NCBI GenBank assembly: GCA_030568195.1
Contig: JAJLTO010000018.1
Span: 124,001 to 188,000 of the forward strand
Length of the DNA stretch: 64,000 bases
From: Dipodascopsis uninucleata var. uninucleata
Taxonomy: Eukaryota; Ascomycota; Lipomycetes; Lipomycetales; Lipomycetaceae
Reading direction: 5' to 3'
In this document: piece after piece, positions 31,416 to 42,320 of the stretch
Layout: every line of letters starts with the position of its first letter
How positions within the stretch are numbered: the stretch's first letter is position 1
The notes under the pieces: model-generated
Database searches by the model: none
The model's input: the letters and a program-made list of their open reading frames with translations, nothing else
Told to the model about the DNA's origin: nothing
Program-made: the position numbers and the translations under genes

Positions 31416-32814
31416 TCATAACATCCAAGACATCAGAGGCCATCCAGGACGAATCTGCTTTGAAGATACTGCTGGTAGAATATTGGCCCGCCATATTCTA
31501 GAATCGCTACTGACATAAAGGATTGGCACCTTTTTTAACATATGTTTATATACCTGTCGAACGAAACGTCGACTTCGACTTTTCAACTTAAGGTGCGTGC
31601 CATCACTCGAGTTCTGGTAAACATCTTTCCATGACATGGAATCTTTATCGTAAAGCTTTCCGTGCAGCCTAAAGGACAAGTGATATCTGAACGTTGGAGT
31701 ATCATAAACTAACGATCCGTTGTCCATCATGCTAGGAACAACCGCATTTTGAGCAGCGTCAGCAATATGGCGAGGGACTGCTATCTTCATTCGAGCAATG
31801 TTTGTTTTAAAATGCTTACTATATATGTTATTCTGCCTTTTAACCGACAGTCCAATAGCACGTCGTCCTATACGAGGCTCAGGCATTACAATATTTGTGT
31901 CTAGCTTTGAAAACTGTAAAAGAGCACGAATTGGTCCCGAGTATCTTGGAATTTTTAGAATGCTGTCAGTGCAAGGAGGCCCAGACACCCCTTTATTTAG
32001 ATGGCGTTTTTCCAGGTCGACACCCACAATTCCTAAGTAGCGGGAATCAGCAGGACCATTCCATTTATTGAGCCGCATTTCGGCTCGGGCAACTAAATAT
32101 TCCACTGGTATGTGTTCAGTATACAGCACTGACGCTTCCCTTAGAGTGAGGGAATTTTCAGATTTTGCTTTATTTAAATATAAATCACATAACTTGTCCA
32201 TGAGACTACCTTCCTTAAATTCGTCACCTATAATTCCAGAAACCGGGCAATCATCTATCGAAATCGGAAATGGATCGTCTTGTGAATGCTTGATGAGTTG
32301 CTGTACTTAATTAGTAATAATCTCTCTCCGTAATTTGATCCATAATTTTCTGTACGATTTTGTCTTTAAGCTCTTTAATACTTACTTTTAAGTAGATCTG
32401 TCGCAGGGGTCCTCGTTGAGCCCAGGAGTATTCCATAAGAAGAACACAATGCTTGAAAGATCCAGCATTTGCCTTTCGTACTCGACGAAGATATTTATGC
32501 GCCTTTAAATAGAGGTGTTCTACTCGATCTATATCAGGCTCATTCTTGTACTTTCTAAACCCTTTCTTAACAAATTCCGATAAAACTTTTCTGGTGTTAA
32601 AATCAAAGAAGTACGCAATTTCTCCGAGAAAAGATTTATATAATTTTAGCCTATCCAATCTTGTTGAACGCCAAGATGATGATGATGATGATGATGATGA
32701 TGCAAAATCTGCTGCCCTCACACTTGTTGACAGAAATAACCTGTTATAATTGGAGCCATGTGATAAACGTGGCAATACATCTACTCTACTAACTTGTCCT
32801 TTGATCCATCCCAT
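31416..32814 (-). CDS. Mitochondrial LYR-domain protein, resembling fission-yeast Cup1
   Basis: Two exons, 32814-32386 and 32300-31416, give 437 aa. The donor is a perfect GTAAGT, the branch TACTAAT lies close to the acceptor ACAG, and the retained intron would stop the frame. The N-terminus is basic and Ser-rich with a run of nine Ser from a GAT/ATC repeat, fitting a presequence. Residues about 55-145 look like a LYR domain: RLKLYKSFLGEI, then a Phe and basic residues (VKKGFRKYK), and KAHKYLRRVRKANAGS. LYR proteins bind acyl-carrier protein and assist Fe-S or respiratory assembly. The long C-terminal half (RYHLSFRLHGKLYD, RSRRFVRQVYKHMLKKVP, IRPGWPL) resembles the fungal Cup1-like family, but I rate that assignment as tentative. 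Confidence 0.65.
32675..32702. repeat. GAT trinucleotide microsatellite inside the LYR gene
   Basis: Nine GAT units on the + strand, read on the minus strand as a Ser run near the N-terminus of the LYR protein. Length changes would stay in frame. Confidence 0.95.
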
Positions 32815-33282
32815 TATCAATATTTAAGTCTTGCCATCTGATAATGCACTTAATCATATTAATAGATGATAAAATACGACGAATTAATAGTAACATCCGA
32901 CTATCTTTCATAAAAAAAATTCCTACACGCCCTAATCAACAGCTGAAATTGAATTCTATATTTTGATATATATACACAAATTTGACGGAATCGCCAATCA
33001 TATCCCTCGTTGAGTTAATACAAGAACACTTTTTAATAATGAGACAGACGAATAATTGATAGATGCATCTTATAGATGTATGAGAAGTAAATGAACAATT
33101 TTCAATGAGATTATAAGTCAAATGGTAATCACTTCATAAAGGAGCTGTAAAAACTTAGAGAGTAAAATAAATGAAAATCATTTAGGAGCTCAATCCATAT
33201 TAGTATCTCTCCAGATACTATAAAATTCCATTTTACCAATGGCTAAAGCCTCCTCAGAAAAGTATGTATATCTTGATAGTAC
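32815..33282. other. Intergenic
   Basis: 468-bp AT-rich spacer between two minus-strand genes. One short ORF (32936-33121) with no protein character. Confidence 0.45.
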
Positions 33283-35094
33283 TTATTTTGCAACTCCGTT
33301 AGTCTTCAGTGGACGTGCCCAACCTGTTCTAAAGAGAGGTGCCATGTTGAACTTTGCAAATGGATGTGCTTCGGTGTTAAACACTACTTTCTCTAGATCA
33401 AGAATCGAATCGTCATCCTCAAAAAGCAAATAAAGATATTTGAGCGTTTCTGCAAGCCAAAATGATTCCATATCATCACGTCGAACAGCTGGAATCTTCT
33501 TTACATTTCCTAGTGATGTATATCCGGATCCATCCTCTAATCTTGCATATTTGTAGAATGCCTCGAAAATTTGCCATCCCCACTCCCTGTAAATTGGATC
33601 TTTTGTAATCCGCCACATAATAAATAATGACTCAACTGTCTCTGGTCTTTGCAAATTATGAGCGTCCATAGCCTTGATTTTAATATCTGGTGCGTTATGA
33701 TCCTCGGTATTGAAATACACGATCTCTGGAGCAATTCCGGTCTCAGAAACTTTATACATCTCCATACATGTCTTAGTGAGTTCCCTGGCTAGTTTCATAT
33801 CGGAAGCCTGACGAAGAGACCAGCTCAGTCTCTGCGCAACTTGAAGTGGTCGTCCTTCAGTTGCTCCCAAAGCCAGATTTCCAGGCAAGAAACAGACAAG
33901 ATGATCCATTTTTGGTGATAGAGGACCATCAATTCCGTTATCAAGTTCTGCCACAAAAGTGAACCCACTAGGTTTCGACTTCTGAATAAGCCTCTTTTTG
34001 ACTCCATCCATAGATTCATCATACATGTTACGGTAGACGGGTTCTTGATTGTTGGTCTGCAAGTACATTTTCAGCAAATACTCATAATAGGAGTCACCTC
34101 GAGATCCTAAACGAATTTGATTTCCATGGAACCTTCCCGTATCTGCATTGATGAAAATAGGAACAAGACCATCGACGGCATTATTTTTGTCTATCACTTC
34201 GATTACTTTTTCAGCTTTTTCCCAATACATTGCTTCACCTGTAAGCTTCGACAAATACTTGAACTCAAGTTGTAAACTAGCAGCTTCTGCCGTACTACTC
34301 GATCCTTGGTCAGCATGACTTCGTTTTGGCTCAGAAGTTCCAAGATTGACACTTGCGTAAGGGATTCCTGATGGTGTATCAAATGCACCTATCAGCCGAT
34401 TTGCAAGGTCGACAGCCTTTTCTAAATATACGTCATCATAGTTCGACAGAAAATGTGCCGATAAGAGACCACCAAGCATTCGAATTGTAGTTTCGAAAGT
34501 GTTCACGCTATAATCCATGTCATAAGTTAGATTATTAGCAATCCAATCACGAGCAACTTTAACTTGATCGTCCAATTTCATAATCATCATCGTATCAATG
34601 CAGTCAACTATGATCCATCCCAGACCATCAGGTCCCATGTTCTTGCCAGATTTTGAAATTGGAGCATAAATATCTTTACCGAATGCATGTTGCTCGTAAC
34701 CATTCCATGATTCTAAAAATGCTTGTCGGACCATTTCTTGTCGTTCTTTCCACACGTTCTTGCCACGCAAAGAAAACCAGGCGCCTCCACTATTTCCTAC
34801 GCCTGTAGTATTTTCACCATTTTTATCACTAGAAACACGATACGAAAAAAACGCAATTCCAATTAGTAAAGCCACTATACAAACCAAAGCTCTTCTTCGA
34901 TTTTTCGAACGCTGTTCACTATAGGAAGCACCGATCGGCTTGTCCTTGAACATAGGCAGCTCATCCTTTGCCCTGGTTCCAAATGTGCTACCATTGGACC
35001 CAAGGATCTCTGAAGTCTTCGAATAAACATAATCTTCTAACGATCTAGCAGACGTTGATAAGTCAGGTATGTTTTGCGGCACTCGAAAACTCAT
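33283..35094 (-). CDS. MNS1: ER class I alpha-1,2-mannosidase (GH47)
   Basis: One exon, 603 aa. It is a type II membrane protein: cytosolic N-terminus, one membrane segment at about 69-84 (ALVCIVALLIGIAFF), then the GH47 domain from about 110. Family hallmarks read directly: FLESWNGYEQHAFGKD, GWIIVDCIDTMMIMKL, ETTIRMLGGLLSAH, FHGNQIRLGSRGDSYYEYLLK, HLVCFLPGNLALG, RPETVESLF and the Ca-binding Thr in FNTEAHP near the end. The two disulfide cysteines (HLVCF and TKTCMEMY) are present. It trims one mannose from Man9GlcNAc2 on glycoproteins in the ER, a quality-control timer. It is close behind the GTPBP-like gene on the same strand (313-bp gap). Confidence 0.95.
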   Translation of the reverse strand: MSFRVPQNIPDLSTSARSLEDYVYSKTSEILGSNGSTFGTRAKDELPMFKDKPIGASYSEQRSKNRRRALVCIVALLIGIAFFSYRVSSDKNGENTTGVGNSGGAWFSLRGKNVWKERQEMVRQAFLESWNGYEQHAFGKDIYAPISKSGKNMGPDGLGWIIVDCIDTMMIMKLDDQVKVARDWIANNLTYDMDYSVNTFETTIRMLGGLLSAHFLSNYDDVYLEKAVDLANRLIGAFDTPSGIPYASVNLGTSEPKRSHADQGSSSTAEAASLQLEFKYLSKLTGEAMYWEKAEKVIEVIDKNNAVDGLVPIFINADTGRFHGNQIRLGSRGDSYYEYLLKMYLQTNNQEPVYRNMYDESMDGVKKRLIQKSKPSGFTFVAELDNGIDGPLSPKMDHLVCFLPGNLALGATEGRPLQVAQRLSWSLRQASDMKLARELTKTCMEMYKVSETGIAPEIVYFNTEDHNAPDIKIKAMDAHNLQRPETVESLFIMWRITKDPIYREWGWQIFEAFYKYARLEDGSGYTSLGNVKKIPAVRRDDMESFWLAETLKYLYLLFEDDDSILDLEKVVFNTEAHPFAKFNMAPLFRTGWARPLKTNGVAK

Positions 35095-35407
35095 TATTTA
35101 TCAAAAATCAATCTTCCTAATTGATATAACTAAAACTATACAAGCCAGTCAAAGTTAAAAGAGATATGATATTTATTGGGGGTGTCATTCTTGTGCTAAT
35201 GATGATGACATGCAACCAGGTTTTGGGTGGAGTGGTTTACATGTAAGCTTCTAAATCAAACATCATACCGATCGACTACAGCAATTATAGAAGATTCTGT
35301 ATAGATAAGACTTACATCACAATTTTTCAGGTGACATAAAGAAGTTTCTCAAATTTTAAGATACCTATACAATATTGTGGCCCTTTTTCCTTACAATCAT
35401 CCGTCTT
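35095..35407. other. Intergenic, promoter of MNS1
   Basis: 313 bp with no ORF of note; it holds the MNS1 promoter and the 3' end of the next gene. Confidence 0.45.
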
Positions 35408-36907
35408 TTACCAAATTTTTTCGACATAACCTCCGCAGTACTTTACTTCCTGTGGAGGTGCCATTACATCAAGATTCAGTAATGCTATAGTTATAATCTC
35501 ACCAATAGAGAAGTAGCAGTTATCTGAGGTTAGTCGTTCATGTGTTGAGATATCAAGGATAATCGTATTTGTGTACGTCAATATACGAACCATAATCGCA
35601 TAGGTTGTGATTCCTGGTCCAAAGTAAATCTTCAGATGTGCCTTCTCTTCGAGTCTGCCGAAAATATGGATAACATCGTCGTCAATGACTACAGATATAT
35701 AACGAGCCTTCTGTAGCCTTGCATGCTTTGAGAAGCTGACCATTCGCAGACCGCATCTTCCAGTTCCATGGATAGTTTGAATGTGCTTCAGACAGCTAAG
35801 GCTATCCTTATCGGAAGTTACAGTATTAAAGAGAATAATATATCCAGTTTCATTTGATGACAGAGAATCTACGAGCTCTCCAATTACGTTGTAGACTGAC
35901 TGAATTCTAACAAAGATCTCAGTTGTACTTGTATGCTGTGTAGTTTGCAGCGTTTGAATCAGATATCTGTTTCCACTCACAACACTGCCTTGGACGCCAA
36001 CGACACTCACGAGGCCAGCTGACGCGTCCTCATCGATTTCAAGAACATTAGAAATATAAAATAGGTCCCACTGTTCATCTGAACTAATGATATCTGGAGA
36101 GATACCGAATCTGCGCGACTCAAACATCATTGATTCGTTGCTATTCGTTTGCTCAAATTTATATTTTCTTATATTTGAGTCGTACATCTCAAGAAAGAGA
36201 TACAAACTTTTGATAGCTGCTTTATCATCCTCGGTCTTTAAAAAGACGGATAAAACGTTGCTTTCATAAGCATCTATAGAATTCTGCTCTGATTTTATCA
36301 GCGGAAGAGTACAGTTGTCTCCATGAATTTTAAGAATAGATGTAGAAAGCAGATGTTCCTTTAGTTGCCGCAAAACTTGTGAATGATGCTTTCTTTCTAG
36401 GTCCACGAAAAGCACTATTTTATATTTTCTCTGCATCTGAGCAATCGAAATTGCGCATTTATTTGCAGTAGTCAATTCTAGTGAACTAATTCGTATAAGG
36501 ACAACATGTGGTCGAAATAACATCAAAGATGAAATAATTCTTGGCGGTTTCGAATCGTGTTTCCGATTAGCAGATCCAATAAGATGAATTTTGCAACATC
36601 CATAAGTTGTATCCTGCAGACGACGGTCATAGCGAATGATTTCTATCGTGGAAGACTTTGTTCTATGTAGTCTAATTGTATTAAATATCTCCTTTGCGCA
36701 AATCAGCTGAAGAATATGATCTTCTCCTACGTACATAGCAGAGCTGTCTACAATTGCTAATCGTTCTGTGAATAATCCATCGATGGTGGACCCGCAATTA
36801 TCTACTGATCCACAGCCAATCGCAGCCGATCTTTCATTACCAAAGATCAGTACTCTAAGAGTTATCATCGTATCTCCATGGTCAGAGATTATATTATTCT
36901 GTGCCAT
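35408..36907 (-). CDS. Strongly diverged translational-GTPase-like protein (GTPBP1/2 type) without GTP-binding motifs
   Basis: One exon, 499 aa. Read end to end it follows the plan of GTPBP1/GTPBP2: an N-terminal Rossmann-like G domain (LRVLIFGNERSAA near 17-29; CCKIHLIGSANRKH near 105; HVVLIRISSLELT near 134; KYKIVLFVDLERKHHSQVLRQL near 165), a domain 2 beta barrel (LFYISNVLEIDEDASAGLVSVV and GSVVSGNRYLIQ at about 283-320), and a domain 3 barrel ending CGGYVEKIW. Where active family members have GxxxxGKS, DxxG and N/TKxD, this protein has GNERSAAI, HLIGS and FVDLE, so nucleotide binding is probably lost. The frame is open over 1.5 kb, which argues for function. The assignment is by pattern only; another diverged EF-Tu-like family is possible. 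Confidence 0.45.
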   Translation of the reverse strand: MAQNNIISDHGDTMITLRVLIFGNERSAAIGCGSVDNCGSTIDGLFTERLAIVDSSAMYVGEDHILQLICAKEIFNTIRLHRTKSSTIEIIRYDRRLQDTTYGCCKIHLIGSANRKHDSKPPRIISSLMLFRPHVVLIRISSLELTTANKCAISIAQMQRKYKIVLFVDLERKHHSQVLRQLKEHLLSTSILKIHGDNCTLPLIKSEQNSIDAYESNVLSVFLKTEDDKAAIKSLYLFLEMYDSNIRKYKFEQTNSNESMMFESRRFGISPDIISSDEQWDLFYISNVLEIDEDASAGLVSVVGVQGSVVSGNRYLIQTLQTTQHTSTTEIFVRIQSVYNVIGELVDSLSSNETGYIILFNTVTSDKDSLSCLKHIQTIHGTGRCGLRMVSFSKHARLQKARYISVVIDDDVIHIFGRLEEKAHLKIYFGPGITTYAIMVRILTYTNTIILDISTHERLTSDNCYFSIGEIITIALLNLDVMAPPQEVKYCGGYVEKIW

Positions 36908-37522
36908 AATGCTCTATTGACAGTCTGGTATTGCTTCTAGCTCTTACAATACAGCCAAAGACAAATACGACCATTGACAACTCTTGCTTATTGTTCAGGG
37001 CCAGGCTATAAACGCGAGACTTTTATTAACGCAATTTAAATAACAATTCTATTAAACAATTTATATAAGTACAATGATTTCAAAATTTTTGTCACCCAAA
37101 ATTTTTGCAGTTTTTTCGTACCGCTCTCTGTGTCGTAACACGTTTTGCAGTTTGTCGTTCCTATTCCTGTTCGCGGTATTATCACGTGCAAAAATATTCA
37201 TGCTTTGAAAATGCCAATTAAGTTTATTCATGTCTCAAGTCGTCTGACTAAATAGAAGCGGAATTTAACGAAGAGAAGAAGAATTCAACATTAATACCAA
37301 TATTCTATACTGTACAGTTAAAGAGTGGAATAAAAATTATCAAGTGAGTTTAAAAAGTAAATTGTGCTGGCCAGCATAATGAACAGAGTTGCAAAAAGGC
37401 TGTGCCTATCCAAAGAAAATAAAAAATATGAGCAAGCTTGTCTAAGTGACTAAATATCAAGATTAGACAATGTATATCTTACTGAAGCGGTATGACGTAA
37501 TGCCTGATGCGATACCTCAATT
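36908..37522. other. Intergenic
   Basis: 615 bp between two minus-strand genes. AT-rich; contains the promoter of the GTPBP-like gene. No repeat or RNA gene seen. Confidence 0.45.
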
Positions 37523-39328
37523 TCAGATTTTGCCGCGATCAAGAAACTTTTTAGGAAGTGGAACTACTTTAGATCGTAGATATTCACCGATACCTTTTCC
37601 AAGACCATCAATTCTTGAGCTAGAAGCAATACCACCGTCTAAAAAGTCAAGTACTCTGAAGTGGACTGCCCTAATATTTGGAAATTCGCATCGCTCAATA
37701 ACAGTTTCAGATGTAATGTCGTCTTCAAAAAGGGCACGTAACCTTTCTCGAGTCAAGAATGATTTCAGCCAAATATATTCATCATCTGCGCGGACAAAGA
37801 ATCCAACGTTAGAATTGTTTGCCTTGTCACCTGATCGTGCGTTCACTATGTAACCAAGAGGCGCATCCTCTGTCTCTCCAAACTCAGAAATCGAAACAGG
37901 TTCAGCAGTTTCGTAAGACTGGCGTTGAACTGGATAGCATTTTCCATTATTGGACAATGAGACAGGAATGACGGACCCATCATGAAGAACAACAGATTGA
38001 CTCAACATACTCACAGGAATAGTAGCTGGCCAAAGTTCCATAAACATTCTAGGATCCATCATTCTGAAGTCAAGATCCATGTGATAGCCCGGATATGACT
38101 GCATCCTAATAGCATAAATAGGAACTTTAAACTTTTCAAGACCAATCCCATCTTTAGTTGGTGCTTGAGCGAAAACCCTCAAAAGACAGGTTCCTGCGGA
38201 CTGGTTCTTCGGATTCTCAGTCGGAACACCAATCAGAGAAATAGTAAGCTTACTGAATTCCGAATTAGCAAAAGCATGCTCTAGCTGTTGACGCATCATC
38301 TCCGCCTTCTCTGCAACGTCTAAACCGTTAATGAAAAACAGAGCCTCAGCTTGATAACCGCCAATGCCACTAATTAATACTTTTGTAGTATCTGGAGGAG
38401 GTAGACCTTTGGCACCTGTAACTAAGACGCGATCCTTTCCAACCTGCTTGACAGTAATATCTTTTAAATTGGCTGTAACATCAGGATTGTAGTAAAGCTC
38501 ACCCTGAAGCTCGTAGAGGAGCTGTGCTTTAACATTGTCTTCAATAACGTAACCAGCTGAGTTAGGTTGCTTAGTAACTACAACTTCACCTGCAGCTCCA
38601 ATTTCTGCTATAGGAAAACCCAGGTCTACAAGGCCATTCAAGTACGGCTTAAATCCACTGAAGTTTGCTCCAGTCACATATGGCCCACATTCTATCAGAT
38701 GTCCCGCAACAAGTCCACCAGCTAGATGTTCAAAGTCCTGATCTAGATCCCAGTTGAACCACCAAGCAGCCAAACCAATCACAGGACTAGCATCCGTAAC
38801 TCGTCCGCAAATGACAATGTCAGAGCCAGCCTTAAGCGCCTGAACGATAGCTCGACATCCGATATAAGCTACACCAACAGCTGGAGTTTTATCCCATGTG
38901 CTAATGGGACTTTGGTGATCCAGATGAGGAAAATCATGCTTTGGTATGAGGTCTGTGATATTATCACCCAGGACGAGCGCGACCTTCAAGTCATACTTCT
39001 TTTCAGTGCATAGTGCCTTTATCTCGTTAACAAGCTGAGCAGGGTTCAGAGCACCAGCATTTGTCACGATCTTTGGACGCTTTGCGTAAATCAAATCGAT
39101 AGACTCTTTGAATTGTCGCAGGAAGCCTTTGTCGTATCCCGATAATGGATCTGTTTTCATTTCTATAGCATTCCACGCAATATTCATTTCTGATAACCAG
39201 TCACCGGTGATGGCATCAACGTCTGCATTTTCGAGCATACGCTTCATAGCATGAGGCGCGTCGCCAGTTGCGCCAGACACATTTGCGATTCTGATCGCAG
39301 ACTTTACAGTTCCTGATTCTGAGGTCAT
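37523..39328 (-). CDS. Acyclic terpene utilisation AtuA-family protein (DUF1446)
   Basis: One exon, 601 aa. The N-terminal two thirds match the AtuA/DUF1446 family: RIANVSGATGDAPHAM, DAITGDWLSEMNIAW, KIVTNAGALNP, DIVICGRVTDASPVIG, HLIECGPYVTGANFSG and KQPNSAGYVIEDNVKAQLLYE. The C-terminal 100 residues (APLGYIVNARSGDKANNSNVGFF and RVLDFLDGGIASSSRIDGLGKGIGEYLRSK) are the AtuA C-terminal domain usually found as a separate family, fused here as in most fungi. In Pseudomonas AtuA is tied to citronellol/geraniol catabolism; its biochemical role is unclear and in fungi unknown. No targeting signal. Conserved Gly- and Asp-rich motifs are intact. Confidence 0.88.
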   Translation of the reverse strand: MTSESGTVKSAIRIANVSGATGDAPHAMKRMLENADVDAITGDWLSEMNIAWNAIEMKTDPLSGYDKGFLRQFKESIDLIYAKRPKIVTNAGALNPAQLVNEIKALCTEKKYDLKVALVLGDNITDLIPKHDFPHLDHQSPISTWDKTPAVGVAYIGCRAIVQALKAGSDIVICGRVTDASPVIGLAAWWFNWDLDQDFEHLAGGLVAGHLIECGPYVTGANFSGFKPYLNGLVDLGFPIAEIGAAGEVVVTKQPNSAGYVIEDNVKAQLLYELQGELYYNPDVTANLKDITVKQVGKDRVLVTGAKGLPPPDTTKVLISGIGGYQAEALFFINGLDVAEKAEMMRQQLEHAFANSEFSKLTISLIGVPTENPKNQSAGTCLLRVFAQAPTKDGIGLEKFKVPIYAIRMQSYPGYHMDLDFRMMDPRMFMELWPATIPVSMLSQSVVLHDGSVIPVSLSNNGKCYPVQRQSYETAEPVSISEFGETEDAPLGYIVNARSGDKANNSNVGFFVRADDEYIWLKSFLTRERLRALFEDDITSETVIERCEFPNIRAVHFRVLDFLDGGIASSSRIDGLGKGIGEYLRSKVVPLPKKFLDRGKI

Positions 39329-40829
39329 TCTTATTTCTTGGTGATAATATGCCAGAACACTCTCGCGATATCAGATTTCAGAATTAGCTACTTCAAAATT
39401 TGTTAGCCAATAATCCACTTGCTTGTGCATTCGACAGTCATAACAATCCAAGGATCGCGCACTGCACACACTCCTTAGACAGAAGACTTACATGATGCGT
39501 AATAATCTAGTTGATCAACGTCTCAAAGCAAAATAAGATATTAGGAAGCAATTGAGATAGCAGGGCGTCTCATATGCTTAAGATGGGTTATGTTCACTAT
39601 ATTCTACTGTAACGCCAGACGTGATCATTGTCATATGCTTCACTATATCTTTATTTATTTCCCCGGTGTAAATAGTATTGTAATACAGTTTGCGATAGCA
39701 GCAATGTCTTCTCAGTATTATGTCCAAAGAAACTTTACACTACACTCGGTATGGCACCGAAACTCTAATAGACCCCTCAGCGGCGTTGGGGTCCGTTCTG
39801 GTATTTTCAGTCATGCAGTATATCCAAGACGGCATGTAATGCCGCTCCTATTATTTGTGTACCCCGCAATGGCGGAAGAACAACCCAGTTTCACCTGTGA
39901 CGCGCTATAAGCAAAGACTCGATCATGGGAAATAGTCAGAACGAAGTCAAAGCTTTAGACTAGCACACTATACTATGTTTGTATGCATTTAGAGAGAGGT
40001 GAATTTTATTTAGGCAGATGAGCTTTACACGCTCGCGAAATATATTTAATGACACCAAATCTCACCAGAACGATTACACATTACTTAGAGAAAGGTCGCT
40101 TCAGATACAAATAATAAGCCAATTGCTCTTATTAGCAAGAATATTAAGATTAGCAAGAGCAGCAATCAATTTATTTACCGTTGCTGCGCGAAAGAGCAGC
40201 TTGAATATATAGTTTGAACATCAGTAAGAAAGTTAGTACCAAAATAATATACTACACTTCTGAAATACCTACAATTGTAACGCAACTGATATCACCTGGT
40301 GAAAAATTATCAGAAATATCATAGCACTGATTGACTTATAAAAAAAGGTACTTTAGATATAGCTTTGCGGTGCTATTTATCTAGGTGAGAATTTTTGCAA
40401 AAGCATAGGAATATGTGCTGGTACCAAGAGAAATGACCAAGCTTCATGCTTGTTGTTTCCTGCCAGCTTTCGCGTGTCGTGCTTCACTTAAAACAGCTAA
40501 GCAAGCGCTTATGTATACATAATGCTATGGCTTACTGTCATCACTGCTATGAGGATATCCCTCTATTATTTTCTTTTTATTTATTTACTAACTGCGTTTG
40601 TATTACTCTTTAGTTTCCTCGTACTATTTCTCATCGAAAACTGTTTGCTGGCGAACACTGTTGAGTTTTAGCTTATAATACTACCACCGGTTGGTTTATA
40701 CGTAGAAGAGAGCTATCATTAGCTGTATTTAAGTCTATTCTTAAATACTACGCAAAAAGACAGGATTGCTTGAAATTAGCATTCCTTTATTGTTGTTTAT
40801 TGTTTGATCTTCAGTAGTCTGGTATTACT
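39329..40829. other. Divergent intergenic region
   Basis: 1.5 kb between AtuA (-) and the MFS gene (+), so it holds two promoters. ORFs here (39590-39910, 40018-40212) show no protein features. A T-rich tract precedes the MFS start (about 40780-40820). Confidence 0.5.
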
Positions 40830-42320
40830 ATGTCAAATACACACAATTTTTCTTCTGTCGACAGCGACGAGAGACATTCTGATGGTCTAATGGAAATGAC
40901 GAAGCCGACTAGCTCATTTTCAAAGGAGGGAATTGAAGCTCTCGAGACTGGACAGATTGCTGCTGCTGAGAATGCATACGTAAAGTCGTCCGGCTACAAT
41001 CCTCTCATAAGAAAGATTGACCTTCACATAGTTCCATCAGCTATGTTAATATATTTGCTTTGCTTTTTAGACAGATCCAATATTGGAAATGCAAAAGTTC
41101 TGAATGAAGATACAGGTGATTCATTGGTTCAGAGCATCAATTTGGTGGGCAATCAGTATGTCATTTCGCTTATGGTTTTCCTTATTGCATACACTATCTT
41201 CGAAACACCCTCAAACTACATGTTGAAAAAGCTGCGCCCTAACAGATGGATTGCAATTATCATGTTTGTTTGGGGTATGCTTTGCATGTGCATGGCTGCT
41301 GTCAAATCCTATGGTGCACTTACAGCGCTTCGTTTTTTGGTTGGAGTCTCAGAGGCTGGCCTCTTTCCTGGATTTGTCTATTTTCTCACTTTTTGGTATA
41401 GACCAGATGAACGCAGTTTTCGTGTCGCATTAATCTTAGCATCGGCGACTTTGGCTGGTGCCTTCGGAGGTGTCATTGCTTATGGCGTTGGAAAGATTAA
41501 TGGTCACCATGGACTTAAGGGATGGCAATGGCTATTTATTATTGAAGGTGCCCCATCCATATTTGCCTCTATTTTGACCTGGTTCTTTTTTCCATCCTTT
41601 CCTGAGCGTGCTTCATGGTTGACTCCTGAAGAGAAGGCCGAGGTAGCTCGTCGCCTGCATGGTGTAGCTTCGAGTGGAAAAGAAAAGGTGACCTGGGAAG
41701 ATACAAAGAAGACCCTCCTAGATTACCGTCTTTATTTGCACTACATTGCATATATTTGCATTTCAGTCCCTTTTTCCTCACTTTCATTATTTTCGCCAAC
41801 TATTGTATCTGGACTAAATTATAATGGGCTTAGAGCTCAACTTTTTACTGTCCCGCCTTATGCGTGTGCATTTGTTACTACCGTTGTTGTCGCTTTTACT
41901 GCTGATCATTATAATGAGCGTTCATTACACTCAATGGGAGGATTAATTGTCGGTGGTATTTGCTTTGTTATTCAAGCGTGTTTGGCAGACGATGCTTTTA
42001 AAGCTAGATATGCTATGTTATGTATTGGAGCAATGGGCTCATTCGCATGCATTCCTCCTCTACTTGGATGGCTTTCTAGCAACCTATTTAGTACTGGATC
42101 GATAGGACTTGCGGTTGCTATGAATGTTTCCTTCGGGGGACCAGGTCAAATTATTGGTGTGTGGATTTATAAAGCTAGCGAGGCTCCGGGCTATGTTACA
42201 GGACACTCTGTTAATGCTGCATTTTTGTTTTTCGGTGCGATATTAGTTTTGATATTGCGATTCATGTATGTAAGACGAAACAAGTCTATTCCAGATGGTC
42301 AGCGTAAATGGGTTCTTTAA
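40830..42320 (+). CDS. MFS transporter, anion:cation symporter (Dal5/allantoate permease-like) family
   Basis: One exon, 496 aa, about 12 membrane helices starting at residue 70. Signatures of the Dal5-type ACS family: LIRKIDLHIVPSAMLIYLLCFLDRSNIGNA, then FETPSNYMLKKLRPNRWIA, ALRFLVGVSEAGLFPGFVYFLTFWY, KGWQWLFIIEGAPSI and FFPSFPERASWLTPEE. Members carry small organic anions or vitamins (allantoate, nicotinate, pantothenate, sugar acids, dipeptides) with protons across the plasma membrane; the substrate cannot be told here. The N-terminal 65 residues are a cytosolic Ser/Glu-rich tail. A Zn2Cys6 regulator is the next gene on the same strand, 0.9 kb downstream, which often points to co-regulation. 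Confidence 0.9.
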   Translation: MSNTHNFSSVDSDERHSDGLMEMTKPTSSFSKEGIEALETGQIAAAENAYVKSSGYNPLIRKIDLHIVPSAMLIYLLCFLDRSNIGNAKVLNEDTGDSLVQSINLVGNQYVISLMVFLIAYTIFETPSNYMLKKLRPNRWIAIIMFVWGMLCMCMAAVKSYGALTALRFLVGVSEAGLFPGFVYFLTFWYRPDERSFRVALILASATLAGAFGGVIAYGVGKINGHHGLKGWQWLFIIEGAPSIFASILTWFFFPSFPERASWLTPEEKAEVARRLHGVASSGKEKVTWEDTKKTLLDYRLYLHYIAYICISVPFSSLSLFSPTIVSGLNYNGLRAQLFTVPPYACAFVTTVVVAFTADHYNERSLHSMGGLIVGGICFVIQACLADDAFKARYAMLCIGAMGSFACIPPLLGWLSSNLFSTGSIGLAVAMNVSFGGPGQIIGVWIYKASEAPGYVTGHSVNAAFLFFGAILVLILRFMYVRRNKSIPDGQRKWVL

